DNA of 64,000 nt from Fen-330 sp050008465 (GCA_050008465.1 JBEKMO010000009.1:1-64000), one strand, 5' to 3'. Shown: positions 43,354-53,353, numbered from the stretch's first letter. Numbers and translations are program-made. The notes: generated from the letters alone by a model not told the origin.

Positions 43354-46300
43354 GTGCCTTCAGAGTATACGCCCTCCGGCGTCCGCCGCGCCGGCGACGA
43401 CTATCAGGACGTTGTCGCCTTGGACGTGCTCGTCGAGATGTTGGAGCACCCCGATCGTTATGAATGGGCGCGCGTCGAGGCGGACGACGCTGGATTTCTT
43501 GATGACGTCGTGGCGTTGCGCGTGGACGGCGTGATCGTAGCAAGGCAGGTCAAGTTTTCGGCTCATCCCGACGATGCCGCAGACCCATATAGCTGGGACG
43601 ACCTCCTGAAACAAAGGACCTCCGAGAAGGGGAACACTCTACTCTCGCTTCTGTCGAAATGGGGCAGAAGCTTCCTGGAACTCAAGGGCGCATACGCCAA
43701 GGTCGAGGCTAGCCTATTCTCGAACAGGCGGCCGGGGGACGATCTCTGGAGCTCCTTCGCGGCTCCGGGAGTGGTGGATCTTGAGCGGATAAGCGATGCC
43801 ACGTTGCGGGATTCGGTCGTGGCACAGCTTGGTGGGGAGCAGAACGCGCGGGAGTTCTTTGCCGCGTTCAGGTTTCAACTCGATCTGCCGAACCTAGAGG
43901 CCCTGGAAGAAGGGGTGTTGCATCGGTTCATGAGATTGCACGGGGACCTCAATGGTTGGAAGTACCTGAAGGACGAGCTCCGGATGTGGGTTCGGGACCG
44001 GCACTCTCCCCCACCGGATGGCCGGATCACACTCGCCGCGGTCAAGGGCGCGGCAAGGTGGCAGCCATTGGAGGCACTTCCTGAGGACTTCGCGGTGCCT
44101 CCTGACTTTGTCATTCCCGATGACAGTTTTCATGGGAACCTGAAGCGCCGGCTGCGGACAATGGCGAGCGGTTGTGTAGTCGTAACCGGGCCTCCCGGCA
44201 TCGGCAAGAGCACGTACATAAGCAACCTGTACCGCGAACTGCGCGAGACAGATACACCAGTAGTCAGACACCACTTCTTCCTTTCGCGAGACGATCCCAC
44301 TCCGTTCCGCTACGACCACCTAAAGGTCGCCAGCTCGCTGATGTCGGAGCTGCAAACGCTGTGCGCCCGCCTCGGCCTGGAGCTGCGTCGCGGGAACCCG
44401 CGTGCTGAGGACCTGCCGGGCTGGCTTTCAGACTCTGGGGGACAGATATCAGACCGGGGCAGCAGGCTGGTCGTGATTTTAGATGGGCTTGATCACGTCT
44501 GGAGGGACGCTGAGTCAATCACCGATCTCAGCAACCTGTTCCAGCTTCTCACACCGATTCCACGGGGCGTTATTCTGCTGATCGGCACACAGCCGGTCGA
44601 TGCTTCCCGGCTGCCCAGGCGCCTCTCGGAGATTGCTCCGCGGGAGACTTGGCTAGACCTTCCGGCCCTCGAATACACGGCGGTCCGGCGTTGGGCACAG
44701 TTCCACGCAAGCGAGCTACGCGCCCTTCGGGACGGCGACGCAGACTCGCATCGGTTGGACGAACTCGCCGGTGCGCTGTGGAGGAGGAGCGAAGGGCACC
44801 CGCTCCACCTCGGATACCTACTCAAATCCCTAGAGCACGTTAAGGGCTACATTACCGCCCGTGATGTCGAGCGCCTGCCGGACGCCCCCCAGTGGGACAT
44901 AACTCGATACTACTCGCGCTTTTGGGAAGAGCTTCCGCACGAGTCGAAGCAGGTGCTCTGCCTGCTCGCCACGTGCGACTTCCCGTGGTCTCGCAGAGCC
45001 ATTGCCCAGTGCTTATACCCGGAGAGGCAAACCCTCGCCATTGACGCGGCCATCCGGCAGGTTGCGCATCTCACGGCCGAGGGGCCACTCGGGCTGCAGT
45101 TCGCGCATACCAGCCTGCAGTTCTTCGTCCGGCAACACGCCGACTACCAGAACTACGCGGCACTAATTCGCGAGATGGCTCTGGAATGGCTGAAGACGCG
45201 CGCCCCGGGTTTCTCCCGCTGGTCGTACGAGTGGCTGCTCGCAGCCGAGGGCGGCGACGAGGAGCCCCTGCTGCGCGGCCCGAGTCGTTCGTGGTTGATC
45301 GAAGGCATGGCGCGGCGGTATCCGAAGCACACCGCGGATCGAATCCTGACGCGGTGCGCTGGGATTGCTTTGCAGAGGGGCCAATTGGACCGCTTTGTGG
45401 AGGTCGCGCTGCTCTCTGACTATCTGTCTGAAGCGGTGGACTCTCGGGACTACATCATGGAGCCGCTGCTCGCACCCCAACTTGCGATCCGAGAGGACGA
45501 AACCATCGTGGATCGGTCACGAGGCAAGATGAATAGCCTTGGAAACCTGGAACTGCTGTGTCTTGCCGAGTGCTGCCAGCGGAGCGGGATGAACGCCGTG
45601 ATCGAAGAGTGCTTCGACCGGCTGAATGCGAGGATACGGGCTGGGCAGGCGGGACGACAAGACGTCTATCCACGAATGAATGCGGGTCGGTGCCTTGCCC
45701 GAGTTGCGGCATTTGCTCCAAAGATCGAGCCGCGCAGTGTCCTGGATTGGATCCGGCGCCAGGAGCGAACGGAGTTTGCCGCGGCGTTGTGGGAGGACTA
45801 CACCGATTCGTTGAGAGCTCACAGACAAGCGGACCGGCTGCGCGCGGTGGTCGAGGGCAGCGACGATTTGCCCGCCGAGAAAGCGCTGGCGCTCTCGCGG
45901 TTGGTGCTGCTGGCGTGCGAGGACGGCTTCGACGTGCTCACAGGGTGCCAGGGCGATTCGGTGGACCCGTTCGTGGTCCTGGCGAGAGCCCTCCGGGGGG
46001 AGCCGAATGATTCGAACGTGCCGGTTCAGACGCCGGGGCCGTGGGTCCTTCGAATACCGGAGTATGAGTTCTTCGGGCACTACGATGAGATGGCGGAATA
46101 CTTCTGGCGGATGTTCTTCGTGTTCACGGCGAATTGCCTACTTGGAAAACAGGATCTGAACATCCGCCTGACGGAGCCCTTCGCGGATAGGGGGTGGATC
46201 GGCAGTTTCCTTGACTGCAGTGCTGCGGCCGCCAGCAATTTCGCGCAGCGACTTAGGTCGAAGGAATTCACTAGATACTCTTGGATATTCGCCCAGCTCT

Positions 46301-47778
46301 CCGAGGTTCGCCAGCCCGATTACGTAGTGGACCGTACGGGCCACGGGTTCGCGGTTGCCGCCCGAAAGGCGATCTTTCGATTAGCGATGGATCTACAAGC
46401 GCTCCAGGCTGCCGCGCATTCGCCAGCGATAGACGGCGAGGACATTGAGGTCGTTCACCAGACGCCGCTGTTCCTGTTGCAGGTCTGGATGGAGATTACC
46501 GTTGCCTATCGGAGGACTTGGTTCACGGCGGATGGCCTAATGGGAACCCTGAGGATGATCGAATCGGAGCTCGGTTCGACCGCCGAGGACTTCGGCTCCC
46601 GCGCAGAACTGTGCGCGCTGGCGGCTGAGTTGGCCGCATCGCACGCCACGAGCGACGCAGCGGCCAAGTGGGTGCGCGAGTGCTGGTCCAATCTCGTTGC
46701 GTACGGGTACCACAAGGACATGCTCCTCGACCAGTGCCTTGATGCCGCAGAGCACCTTCAGGAGGCCGGATGGGCCCGTGACGCACTGGATCTGTTGGTG
46801 CGGCTGGCTCCGGCAATCTCGGCTGTAGGAGAATACACTGACGGGGACGAGACCGGTCATCTACCACGGCGGCTAGGGCGACTTTTGTTCGAGGGCAATC
46901 TCCAGCGGTTCGTCAAATACCACGAGTGGCTATGTGCCCGCGGCGAGTATTGGGACGCGCATTCCATCTTCGAGACGTTTGTGTCCAAGGCGGACCTGGG
47001 CAACCGGGTGTTCCAGGCGGTCGCGGAGACTGCGGTAGAGCGCGAAAACCTATTGGCGCTGGCCGGCCGCTCCGACAAAGGCGACCGGAACGCGGCCGAG
47101 TGCCTGCGTAGATTGTCCCTATTCCATGTGCCCTCGGGCCCCACGGAGCCACAGCGGGATTCCGTGGCTGATCGGGAGGGGCTGGTCGGGGGCGGGCCGA
47201 TGCCAGACCCCGGCGACTTTCCTCCGGAGAAGTTTGAAGCTTATCGGGGGGCGGCCGAGGCCGCCGGAAGCTACCGCGTGGACGAGGACGTCGATGGGTG
47301 GGCGAGGTACTGGCGCGCTCAGGGGCACAAAAAGGACGTGCTCGAGGCTCTGGAGGCTTATGACAGCGGTAGATCGTTCCTTTCCGGAGACTCGAAGGTA
47401 CGTTTTGAGCTCACGATGGAAGTCAGGGGAAAACAGGGCGCCTACCAGGCGCTCGTAGCTGCGCAGCGGAGGAGATACGGCTGGAACCGCTACTTCTCAC
47501 AGACCGAAGAAGTACGGTATGTGTGGACAAAGCTAAGAGAGATCTATCCGGAGAAGTGGCTGGCCTTCCTGCAAAGCACCCTGATGTCCGATCCCGGGCA
47601 CCTCCATCGATCAGGCGTCACGGTGCACAGCTACATCTCCCGCTTAGTGGAGTTTCTGCTGTTCATGGAACACCCGGATATGGCGAAGGAGGTGGCGCGG
47701 GCTGCGACCGAGACCACGCTGCAACTTGTGCCGCTGAACCTGCCGGCTCCGACGTGGATTCCTGGAGGAGGGCAGTGA
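43354..47778 (+). CDS. Nuclease-STAND NTPase, probable anti-phage effector
   Basis: A 1474-residue protein starting with GTG. Residues 10-120 resemble the Cap4-like PD-(D/E)xK nuclease: GDDYQDV, Glu42 and Asp50/51 in EADDAGFLDDVVAL, and QVK at 65-67. A STAND-type NTPase follows, with Walker A GPPGIGKST at 279-287, Walker B VVILDGLDHV (Asp377, Asp380), LLIGTQP and a GHPLHLGYLL block. Residues about 560-1474 are alpha-helical and repeat-like without clear TPR consensus, the usual place of the sensor. The layout nuclease-NTPase-helical sensor is that of Avs-type proteins, which oligomerise on a phage protein and degrade DNA. The stop overlaps the next start (GTGA), so the two are translationally coupled. 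Confidence 0.8.
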   Translation: MPSEYTPSGVRRAGDDYQDVVALDVLVEMLEHPDRYEWARVEADDAGFLDDVVALRVDGVIVARQVKFSAHPDDAADPYSWDDLLKQRTSEKGNTLLSLLSKWGRSFLELKGAYAKVEASLFSNRRPGDDLWSSFAAPGVVDLERISDATLRDSVVAQLGGEQNAREFFAAFRFQLDLPNLEALEEGVLHRFMRLHGDLNGWKYLKDELRMWVRDRHSPPPDGRITLAAVKGAARWQPLEALPEDFAVPPDFVIPDDSFHGNLKRRLRTMASGCVVVTGPPGIGKSTYISNLYRELRETDTPVVRHHFFLSRDDPTPFRYDHLKVASSLMSELQTLCARLGLELRRGNPRAEDLPGWLSDSGGQISDRGSRLVVILDGLDHVWRDAESITDLSNLFQLLTPIPRGVILLIGTQPVDASRLPRRLSEIAPRETWLDLPALEYTAVRRWAQFHASELRALRDGDADSHRLDELAGALWRRSEGHPLHLGYLLKSLEHVKGYITARDVERLPDAPQWDITRYYSRFWEELPHESKQVLCLLATCDFPWSRRAIAQCLYPERQTLAIDAAIRQVAHLTAEGPLGLQFAHTSLQFFVRQHADYQNYAALIREMALEWLKTRAPGFSRWSYEWLLAAEGGDEEPLLRGPSRSWLIEGMARRYPKHTADRILTRCAGIALQRGQLDRFVEVALLSDYLSEAVDSRDYIMEPLLAPQLAIREDETIVDRSRGKMNSLGNLELLCLAECCQRSGMNAVIEECFDRLNARIRAGQAGRQDVYPRMNAGRCLARVAAFAPKIEPRSVLDWIRRQERTEFAAALWEDYTDSLRAHRQADRLRAVVEGSDDLPAEKALALSRLVLLACEDGFDVLTGCQGDSVDPFVVLARALRGEPNDSNVPVQTPGPWVLRIPEYEFFGHYDEMAEYFWRMFFVFTANCLLGKQDLNIRLTEPFADRGWIGSFLDCSAAAASNFAQRLRSKEFTRYSWIFAQLSEVRQPDYVVDRTGHGFAVAARKAIFRLAMDLQALQAAAHSPAIDGEDIEVVHQTPLFLLQVWMEITVAYRRTWFTADGLMGTLRMIESELGSTAEDFGSRAELCALAAELAASHATSDAAAKWVRECWSNLVAYGYHKDMLLDQCLDAAEHLQEAGWARDALDLLVRLAPAISAVGEYTDGDETGHLPRRLGRLLFEGNLQRFVKYHEWLCARGEYWDAHSIFETFVSKADLGNRVFQAVAETAVERENLLALAGRSDKGDRNAAECLRRLSLFHVPSGPTEPQRDSVADREGLVGGGPMPDPGDFPPEKFEAYRGAAEAAGSYRVDEDVDGWARYWRAQGHKKDVLEALEAYDSGRSFLSGDSKVRFELTMEVRGKQGAYQALVAAQRRRYGWNRYFSQTEEVRYVWTKLREIYPEKWLAFLQSTLMSDPGHLHRSGVTVHSYISRLVEFLLFMEHPDMAKEVARAATETTLQLVPLNLPAPTWIPGGGQ

Positions 47779-49271
47779 CGACGCTTGAAGCCTCCGTGCT
47801 TGACCTGCTCTTCCAGCGCCTTACTTGGCCATCTGGGCTGGTCAGGGAGAGGGCCTGTGTTTCGCTCGGTTCGCTGCTAGCCGATCCGGAGCTTGGGGTG
47901 GAGGTTACCGGTGCGACCCTGGCCTGGATGGCCGCGCAGAATCTGGAGAGCGTGGCGGTGTTTGGGCTACTTGCCTTGTTTCAGGCGAGGGTCCGCAGTG
48001 TTGGCATGCCATCGTGGGACGTGGTCTCCCAACACCTTTCAAAGCCCTCACTTCTCTCATGGCTGATCGCCAGACACCTGTACGGGGAGTACATCGGCGA
48101 CCCGGTGGTTGGCGACCTGCATTCCGGAAGCGCGCCAGGGGGGTTCGAAGCACATCCCTTCTTTGTGCAGTACGCGGAGAGCTTTGTCCCCCCCGTGTAC
48201 TTGATGCATGCGAAGCATATCGACCAAAAATACTGTCCTGGCTTCCTGGCCCAGTGGGCGTTTGAGTGGACAAAGCTCGTCGAGGTCACCGGCCTTACGC
48301 TGCGCAGGCCCTATCTTTCCTTTTGGACGCGCCAGGATGACGACCACCTTCCGTGCTTGGACCTTCCGCTGAGCGAAGTGTATCGCTCTGCATTCCTGCG
48401 GGCCCTGGCTTGGGCTGTGCATGTACGGGGGATGACGCCAGGCATGTCCCTTTGGCTCGCAGCGCAGACCTGCCCCATCGATTTGGGCCTGTGGCTGGTC
48501 CCTCCAGGGAAGCCGCCGGAGACTTGGCCCACGTGCCCTCTGGCCCGCGATTCCGTGGACACCCTCCCAGGGTGGGTAACCACCGAACTCGCAAGCATGT
48601 GGCAGCGGCAGCTCGGGGAGGACTGGCTCATTGCGGAGGCTGGTGGGCGCATCCAGGAGAGCGACAGCTCAGTTTACGACCTGGACATCGTCGGTGTCGT
48701 TCAAGCCTGTTCCGGAACCCGCATCCCCGACATCGACACCGTTTGTTCCAGGAATGCGCGGCGCACGATCGGGTGGGAAGAGGAGCACCTCCTGGCCTTT
48801 GGGGGCAGTTACGACCGCGCACCCGCGGCCGATTGGCAGGAACAGCACTCTGACTGGTTGGTCTGGCGGCTTGCCGCTCTGGCAGACCCGAACACAGTTC
48901 CCCGGTGGCAGTGGTGGCGATTTCACCGCGGCGTCTGGCTGCCATCGCCGATCCTTGCAAGAGAAGCCTTTGACTTTCGGTGCACTCAGGAGGCAGTGGT
49001 CGTCGACGAGGACGGCTGCGAAGTTGCGCGCTGGATTGACTGGACGCACAAGCTGCGGGAAATGACGACTGGGGACCTCACGCCGTCAACCGGCCAAATG
49101 TTGCTCATTCGCCGTTCGCTCGTTCAACGCGAGGCAGCCAAGCTGGGCGGCGTGTTCGCCTGGATCTGTAAGATCACGACGTATGATCGCAAGCACAGCT
49201 ACGGCGCGTTCACTAAGACGCATTTCGTACTCGACTCTGGAACCACACGGATCGTGCGACAACGCACCTGA
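47775..49271 (+). CDS. Unrecognised partner protein of the nuclease-STAND NTPase
   Basis: The GTG at 47775 is preceded by GGAGGAGGG and overlaps the upstream stop by four bases, giving 498 residues. I recognise no enzyme motif. The first 110 residues are helical and resemble one or two HEAT-like repeats (LTWPSGLVRERACVSLGSLL). Later parts are rich in Trp and acidic residues, with a DxDDDHLPCLDLPLSEVY-like stretch and a C-terminal region ending FTKTHFVLDSGTTRIV. It could be a specificity or regulatory subunit, or the split-off C-terminus of a larger sensor. No signal peptide or membrane segment is seen. Nothing else is in the operon; 49272-49635 is CT-rich and empty. Confidence 0.75.
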   Translation: MTTLEASVLDLLFQRLTWPSGLVRERACVSLGSLLADPELGVEVTGATLAWMAAQNLESVAVFGLLALFQARVRSVGMPSWDVVSQHLSKPSLLSWLIARHLYGEYIGDPVVGDLHSGSAPGGFEAHPFFVQYAESFVPPVYLMHAKHIDQKYCPGFLAQWAFEWTKLVEVTGLTLRRPYLSFWTRQDDDHLPCLDLPLSEVYRSAFLRALAWAVHVRGMTPGMSLWLAAQTCPIDLGLWLVPPGKPPETWPTCPLARDSVDTLPGWVTTELASMWQRQLGEDWLIAEAGGRIQESDSSVYDLDIVGVVQACSGTRIPDIDTVCSRNARRTIGWEEEHLLAFGGSYDRAPAADWQEQHSDWLVWRLAALADPNTVPRWQWWRFHRGVWLPSPILAREAFDFRCTQEAVVVDEDGCEVARWIDWTHKLREMTTGDLTPSTGQMLLIRRSLVQREAAKLGGVFAWICKITTYDRKHSYGAFTKTHFVLDSGTTRIVRQRT

Positions 49272-49635
49272 AGCCAACTTGTAGCCCGCGTCGCTTCGAA
49301 GACAAGGTATCATAGCCCAGCCAAGTCCAAAGACCACGCCGGGCATTCTGCCTTCCCCTTCCAGCCGCGACCGGAATGGCCTTCAGTGGCCTCAGAGGAA
49401 GAATACGGGGTATCGGACTAGGTCTAGGGCACTCGGACGAATAACCCCCTCCCCCTAGCTCTGCCGCACCCGCCCCCGATTCACCGTACGCTTTCTCTCG
49501 GTCCCTCCCATCCCCCAACTCCATCTCCCACCCCCTCAATCACTTGCCCCGCTGACCAACCTGCCGCCCGCCAGACCCATGCCTAACCTTCTATAGGGGC
49601 TGATCCCAAAAGAACCCGCCCCCCGAGGTCCCCCA

Positions 49636-50442
49636 ATGTCATCACAACTCAAAATCGAAGCCAACCGCCGTAACTCCAAGCTCTCCACCGGCCCCAAAAC
49701 TCCCGAGGGCAAAGCCAAAGTCGCCACCAACTCCTGCACCCACGGACTCTGTTCCCGCAACGCCGTCCTCCCCGAGGAGGACCCCGCCGAATTTGCGGCC
49801 CTGCTCGACGGTCTCCGCGACGTCTTCCAGCCCGCCAACGCCCTCGAGGATTCTCACGTCCGCGAGTTGGCCTGCGCCGAATGGCGTCTCCGCCGCGCCC
49901 TCCGCATCGAGACCGGCGTCCTCGTCTATGCGATGGAAGGTGTCCGCCAGACCGAGCGTTGCCCCAATACCGCCCCCCGTCCAGCCCGCTCCCCCGAGGA
50001 GATCCGCTACGACCAGGACACCCGCCTTCTCGGCATCTCCTTCTATCGAAAGTGCGAAACCGACGCCCTCACCAAGCTCACGCGCTACGAAAACTCCATC
50101 CGGCGCGCCTACTACAAAGCCCTCAAGGAACTCCAGTCCCCCAGGCCCCCGCGCAACGCAAAAACGACGGAGCAAAGCCAAATCCCGCCGCCGGAGACCC
50201 ACCACCCTCCGCCACCGCCGCCTCCGCCCGATCCCCCGCTCGAAGACACCTACGCCGAAGCGCAGCCGGAACCGCCACCCCCTTGGCCTCTCGACCCGCC
50301 ACACGCCCCCTCCACGCATGCTTCTCCGCCGGAGGCGGCATGCGGCGCGGTCAGCGCCCGCGCGGTTAGCGCCCGCCTGCCCCGAGATAGTCCCCGAACC
50401 GAGCGCATGTGCGAAAATCGCCCTGAAGGAGTATCCCCGTGA
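49636..50442 (+). CDS. 'STGPKTPEGKA' family protein of unknown function
   Basis: The protein has 268 residues. The start SSQLKIEANRRNSKLSTGPK and then TPEGKAKVATNSCTHGL define a family that is abundant in Acidobacteriota and Planctomycetes. The middle is helical (HVRELACAEWRLRRALRIET). Residues 185-225 are nearly pure proline with acidic spots. Residues about 233-250 are encoded by the GC-rich repeat of 50322-50377, which suggests that an invading repeat lengthened the tail. The stop overlaps the next start (GTGA). The function is unknown. Confidence 0.7.
   Translation: MSSQLKIEANRRNSKLSTGPKTPEGKAKVATNSCTHGLCSRNAVLPEEDPAEFAALLDGLRDVFQPANALEDSHVRELACAEWRLRRALRIETGVLVYAMEGVRQTERCPNTAPRPARSPEEIRYDQDTRLLGISFYRKCETDALTKLTRYENSIRRAYYKALKELQSPRPPRNAKTTEQSQIPPPETHHPPPPPPPPDPPLEDTYAEAQPEPPPPWPLDPPHAPSTHASPPEAACGAVSARAVSARLPRDSPRTERMCENRPEGVSP
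50322..50377 (-). repeat. Relative of the 31238 repeat inside a coding region
   Basis: Read on the minus strand, this contains GGCGCTAACCGCGCGG, then GGCGCTGACCGCGC and GCCGCCTCCGGCGG, all parts of the 32-bp unit at 31238, rearranged. It is translated on the plus strand as part of the 'STGPKTPEGKA' protein. Confidence 0.75.
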
Positions 50443-53351
50443 ACCGTTCCATCCTGGCGCTCTCCCTGTTGCCCCTGGGCCTCTGTCTCGCCCAGATATC
50501 CGCCCCCAACGAAGCCGGGGTTGCGATGGGCCACCTGCATTTCAAGGTGCGCGATATCGAGGCACACCGGAAGCTCTGGGTAGAGGTGCTGGGCGGCGCT
50601 CCCTCGAAGCTCGCCGGGATGGAGATGGCGACGCTGCCGGGGGTGGTGATTCTCTGGGAGAAGGGCGAGCCGGCCGGGGGCACCGTAGGTTCCGTCATCG
50701 GTCATATCGGATTCCAGGTCCGCGACGTCAAGGAAGTGCTTGCCAAAGCCCGGGCGAATGGGATCAAGATCGCCAGCGAATCGCCGGCGTTCCTGGAGGC
50801 GGACGGCGAGGTGCGCGTGGAACTGGGTGAGAACCGCGCGCTCGCGGCGCCCGTCGTATTCCACCACATCCATTTCTACGACTCGGCGGTGGCGGAAACC
50901 AAGGCGTGGTACGTGAAGACGCTCGGCGCCACGCCGGGCAGGCGGGGCAACTTCGAGGCCGCCGACGTGCCGGGGGCGAATCTCACCTTTGCGGCATCGG
51001 AGTCGCCTACGGTCGGCACCAAGGGCCGGGCGCTCGATCACATCGGCTTCGAAGTCAAGAACCTCGAGGCATTCGTCAAGAAGCTCGAGGCGGCCGGGGT
51101 CAAGTTCGACGTTCCGTTCCGCAAGATTCCCTCCCTCGGGATCTCGCTCGCCTTCCTCACCGATCCCTTCGGAACCTACATCGAGCTGACCGAAGGGCTC
51201 GATACCCCGCCGCAAGCCGGGCCGATCCGCTATTTGCCGGAGCAGAAGATCTGGGCTCTCTCCACGGACCGCACCACCTACGTGCTCGGAGTCAACGAGA
51301 AGAACGAACTCCAGAGCATTTACTGGGGAAAGAGGCTGCCCCGTCTGGATGGCGTCGCCGCGGCGCACACGGCAAGTGCAGCCTCCTCCTTCGAATCTCC
51401 CGAGGGCATGACCGCGGAGGAGTATCCCGGCTGGGGCGGCATGCGCTATGCGGAGCCATGCCTGAAAGTCACGCTGGCGGACGGCACCCGCGACCTGGTC
51501 CTGAAGTACGTGTCGCACGAGATTCGCGGCGACACGCTCGCCATCCGGCTCAAGGACATCCAGTACGACCTATTCGTGGATCTCACCTACCGCGTCCATG
51601 CGGCCACGGGGATCGTCCGCAAAGAGGCGCGCGTGGTGAATGCGACCGGGCAGACGGTCACAGTGGAGAGCGCGCAGTCCGGCGTGTGGAACCTGCCGCC
51701 CGGCGAGGGCTACCGCCTGAGCTACCTGGCGGGCCGCTGGGCCGGCGAGACGCAGCTCGTCCAGGAGCCGGTCCATCGAGGCATCAAGGTGCTGGAGAGC
51801 CGCCGGGGCGACACCAGCCACGAGCTGAATCCGTGGTTCGCCATCGACTACGAGGGCCGCGCGGACGAAGAGCACGGAGTGGTCTGGTTCGGCGCACTGG
51901 CCTGGAGCGGCAACTGGAGGCTGGCCGTCGAGCAGACTCCGAACCAGTTGGTGCGCGTGGTGGGCGGCTACAATCCCTTCGACTTCGGCTACCAGCTCCA
52001 GCCCGGCGAGAGCCTGGAAACGCCCCCGTTCTATGGCGGGTTCACGGACCAGGGATTCGGCGAAGCCTCCCGGCTGATGCATCGCTTCCAGCGCGACGCC
52101 ATTCTGCCGCGGCGCTCCGCCTCCCGGCTGCGCCCCATCCTCTACAACTCCTGGGAAGCCACCACGTTCAATGTGAATGAAGAGGGCCAGAGGCAGCTCG
52201 CCGAGAAGGCTGCCAAGATCGGCGCCGAGCTGTTCGTCATGGATGACGGTTGGTTTGGAGCGCGCGACAACGATCGCGCCGGCCTGGGCGACTGGGTCGT
52301 CAACCCGAAGAAGTTCCCCAACGGCTTGCAACCGCTGATCGCGCGCGTGAAAGAACTGGGCATGAACTTCGGCCTGTGGGTGGAGCCGGAAATGGTGAAC
52401 CCGGATAGCGACCTGTACCGCGCCCATCCAGACTGGGCCATCCACTTCCCGGGCCACCCGCGCAGCGAGGGCCGCAACCAGCTCGTGCTCAATATGGCGC
52501 GCGACGAGGTCAAAGAGCACATCTTCGGCGTGCTCGACAAGCTGCTTTCGGAAAACGACATCCGGTTCCTCAAGTGGGACATGAACCGCCCCGTCTCCGA
52601 GCCCGGCTGGCCGGCCCTGCCGGCCGCCGAGCAGAAGAAGTTCTGGGTGAAGTACGTCACCAACGTTTACGATATCTTCGACCGCCTGCGGGCCCGGCAT
52701 CCGGAGCTGGAGATCGAAGCCTGCTCGGGCGGCGGGGCGCGCGTGGACATGGGCATTCTGACGCGCGTCGAGCAGGTCTGGACGTCGGACAATACCGACG
52801 CCTTCGACCGCCTCCGCATCCAGGAGGGGTTCAGCTACGCCTATGCTCCCAAAGTGATGATGGCGTGGGTGACCGACGTGCCCAACATGAACGGGCGCTC
52901 GACGCCGCTCGAGTTCCGCTTCCTGGCGGCCATGATGGGATCGCTGGGCATCGGCGCGAATCTGAACCACTGGAGCGAGGGGGATTTCGCGCTGGCGGCG
53001 AAGATGGTCTCCTACTACAAGTCGATCCGCGCGACGGTCGCGGAGGGCGGCCTCTACCGGCTCCGCTCCCCGCGCGAGGGCGGTCTCACCGCCAATCAGT
53101 ACGTTTCCGCCGACGGCAAGCAGTCCGTTGTGTTCGTGTTCCAACACGCGCAGCAGTTCAACCGCCCCGCGCCGGCGGTCTATCTCCGCGGGCTGGACGA
53201 AAACGCTTTGTACCGCGTCCAGCCGATCGACAACAAGCTGCTGGAAAGGCCGCAAGTCGCCAGCGGCTCCTGGCTTGCCAACCACGGCCTGCGCTTCGGG
53301 CTGCGCGGTGACTTCGACAGCTCCTCGGTGCTGCTCGAGAAGGTGCAGTAG
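50439..53351 (+). CDS. Secreted fusion of two VOC domains and a GH36 alpha-galactosidase
   Basis: The GTG at 50439 follows AAGGAG and overlaps the previous stop. The 970-residue chain has a signal peptide (ILALSLLPLGLCLAQ). Two glyoxalase/VOC modules (about 28-130 and 145-260) follow, with MGHLHFKVRDIEAHRKLWVE, FHHIHFYDSAV and LDHIGFEVKNLEAF. From about 275 it is a GH36 enzyme: beta-sandwich, then LFVMDDGWFGARDNDRAGLG. The nucleophile Asp714 lies in LKWDMNR, the acid/base Asp784 in WTSDNTDAFDRL, and ACSGGGARVDMGILTR and a C-terminal beta domain are also seen. It should hydrolyse alpha-galactosides outside the cytoplasm. The VOC metal ligands are only partly present. I know of no described VOC-GH36 fusion. 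The sugar-binding protein downstream fits a uptake/degradation pair. Confidence 0.88.
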   Translation: MNRSILALSLLPLGLCLAQISAPNEAGVAMGHLHFKVRDIEAHRKLWVEVLGGAPSKLAGMEMATLPGVVILWEKGEPAGGTVGSVIGHIGFQVRDVKEVLAKARANGIKIASESPAFLEADGEVRVELGENRALAAPVVFHHIHFYDSAVAETKAWYVKTLGATPGRRGNFEAADVPGANLTFAASESPTVGTKGRALDHIGFEVKNLEAFVKKLEAAGVKFDVPFRKIPSLGISLAFLTDPFGTYIELTEGLDTPPQAGPIRYLPEQKIWALSTDRTTYVLGVNEKNELQSIYWGKRLPRLDGVAAAHTASAASSFESPEGMTAEEYPGWGGMRYAEPCLKVTLADGTRDLVLKYVSHEIRGDTLAIRLKDIQYDLFVDLTYRVHAATGIVRKEARVVNATGQTVTVESAQSGVWNLPPGEGYRLSYLAGRWAGETQLVQEPVHRGIKVLESRRGDTSHELNPWFAIDYEGRADEEHGVVWFGALAWSGNWRLAVEQTPNQLVRVVGGYNPFDFGYQLQPGESLETPPFYGGFTDQGFGEASRLMHRFQRDAILPRRSASRLRPILYNSWEATTFNVNEEGQRQLAEKAAKIGAELFVMDDGWFGARDNDRAGLGDWVVNPKKFPNGLQPLIARVKELGMNFGLWVEPEMVNPDSDLYRAHPDWAIHFPGHPRSEGRNQLVLNMARDEVKEHIFGVLDKLLSENDIRFLKWDMNRPVSEPGWPALPAAEQKKFWVKYVTNVYDIFDRLRARHPELEIEACSGGGARVDMGILTRVEQVWTSDNTDAFDRLRIQEGFSYAYAPKVMMAWVTDVPNMNGRSTPLEFRFLAAMMGSLGIGANLNHWSEGDFALAAKMVSYYKSIRATVAEGGLYRLRSPREGGLTANQYVSADGKQSVVFVFQHAQQFNRPAPAVYLRGLDENALYRVQPIDNKLLERPQVASGSWLANHGLRFGLRGDFDSSSVLLEKVQ

Positions 53352-53353
53352 CG

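Noticed and set aside
42839..43543. Minus-strand open frame before the STAND operon
   Set aside because: It is an Arg/Pro/Gly-rich product of GC-rich DNA, has no family resemblance or ribosome site, and runs into the start of the nuclease-STAND gene.
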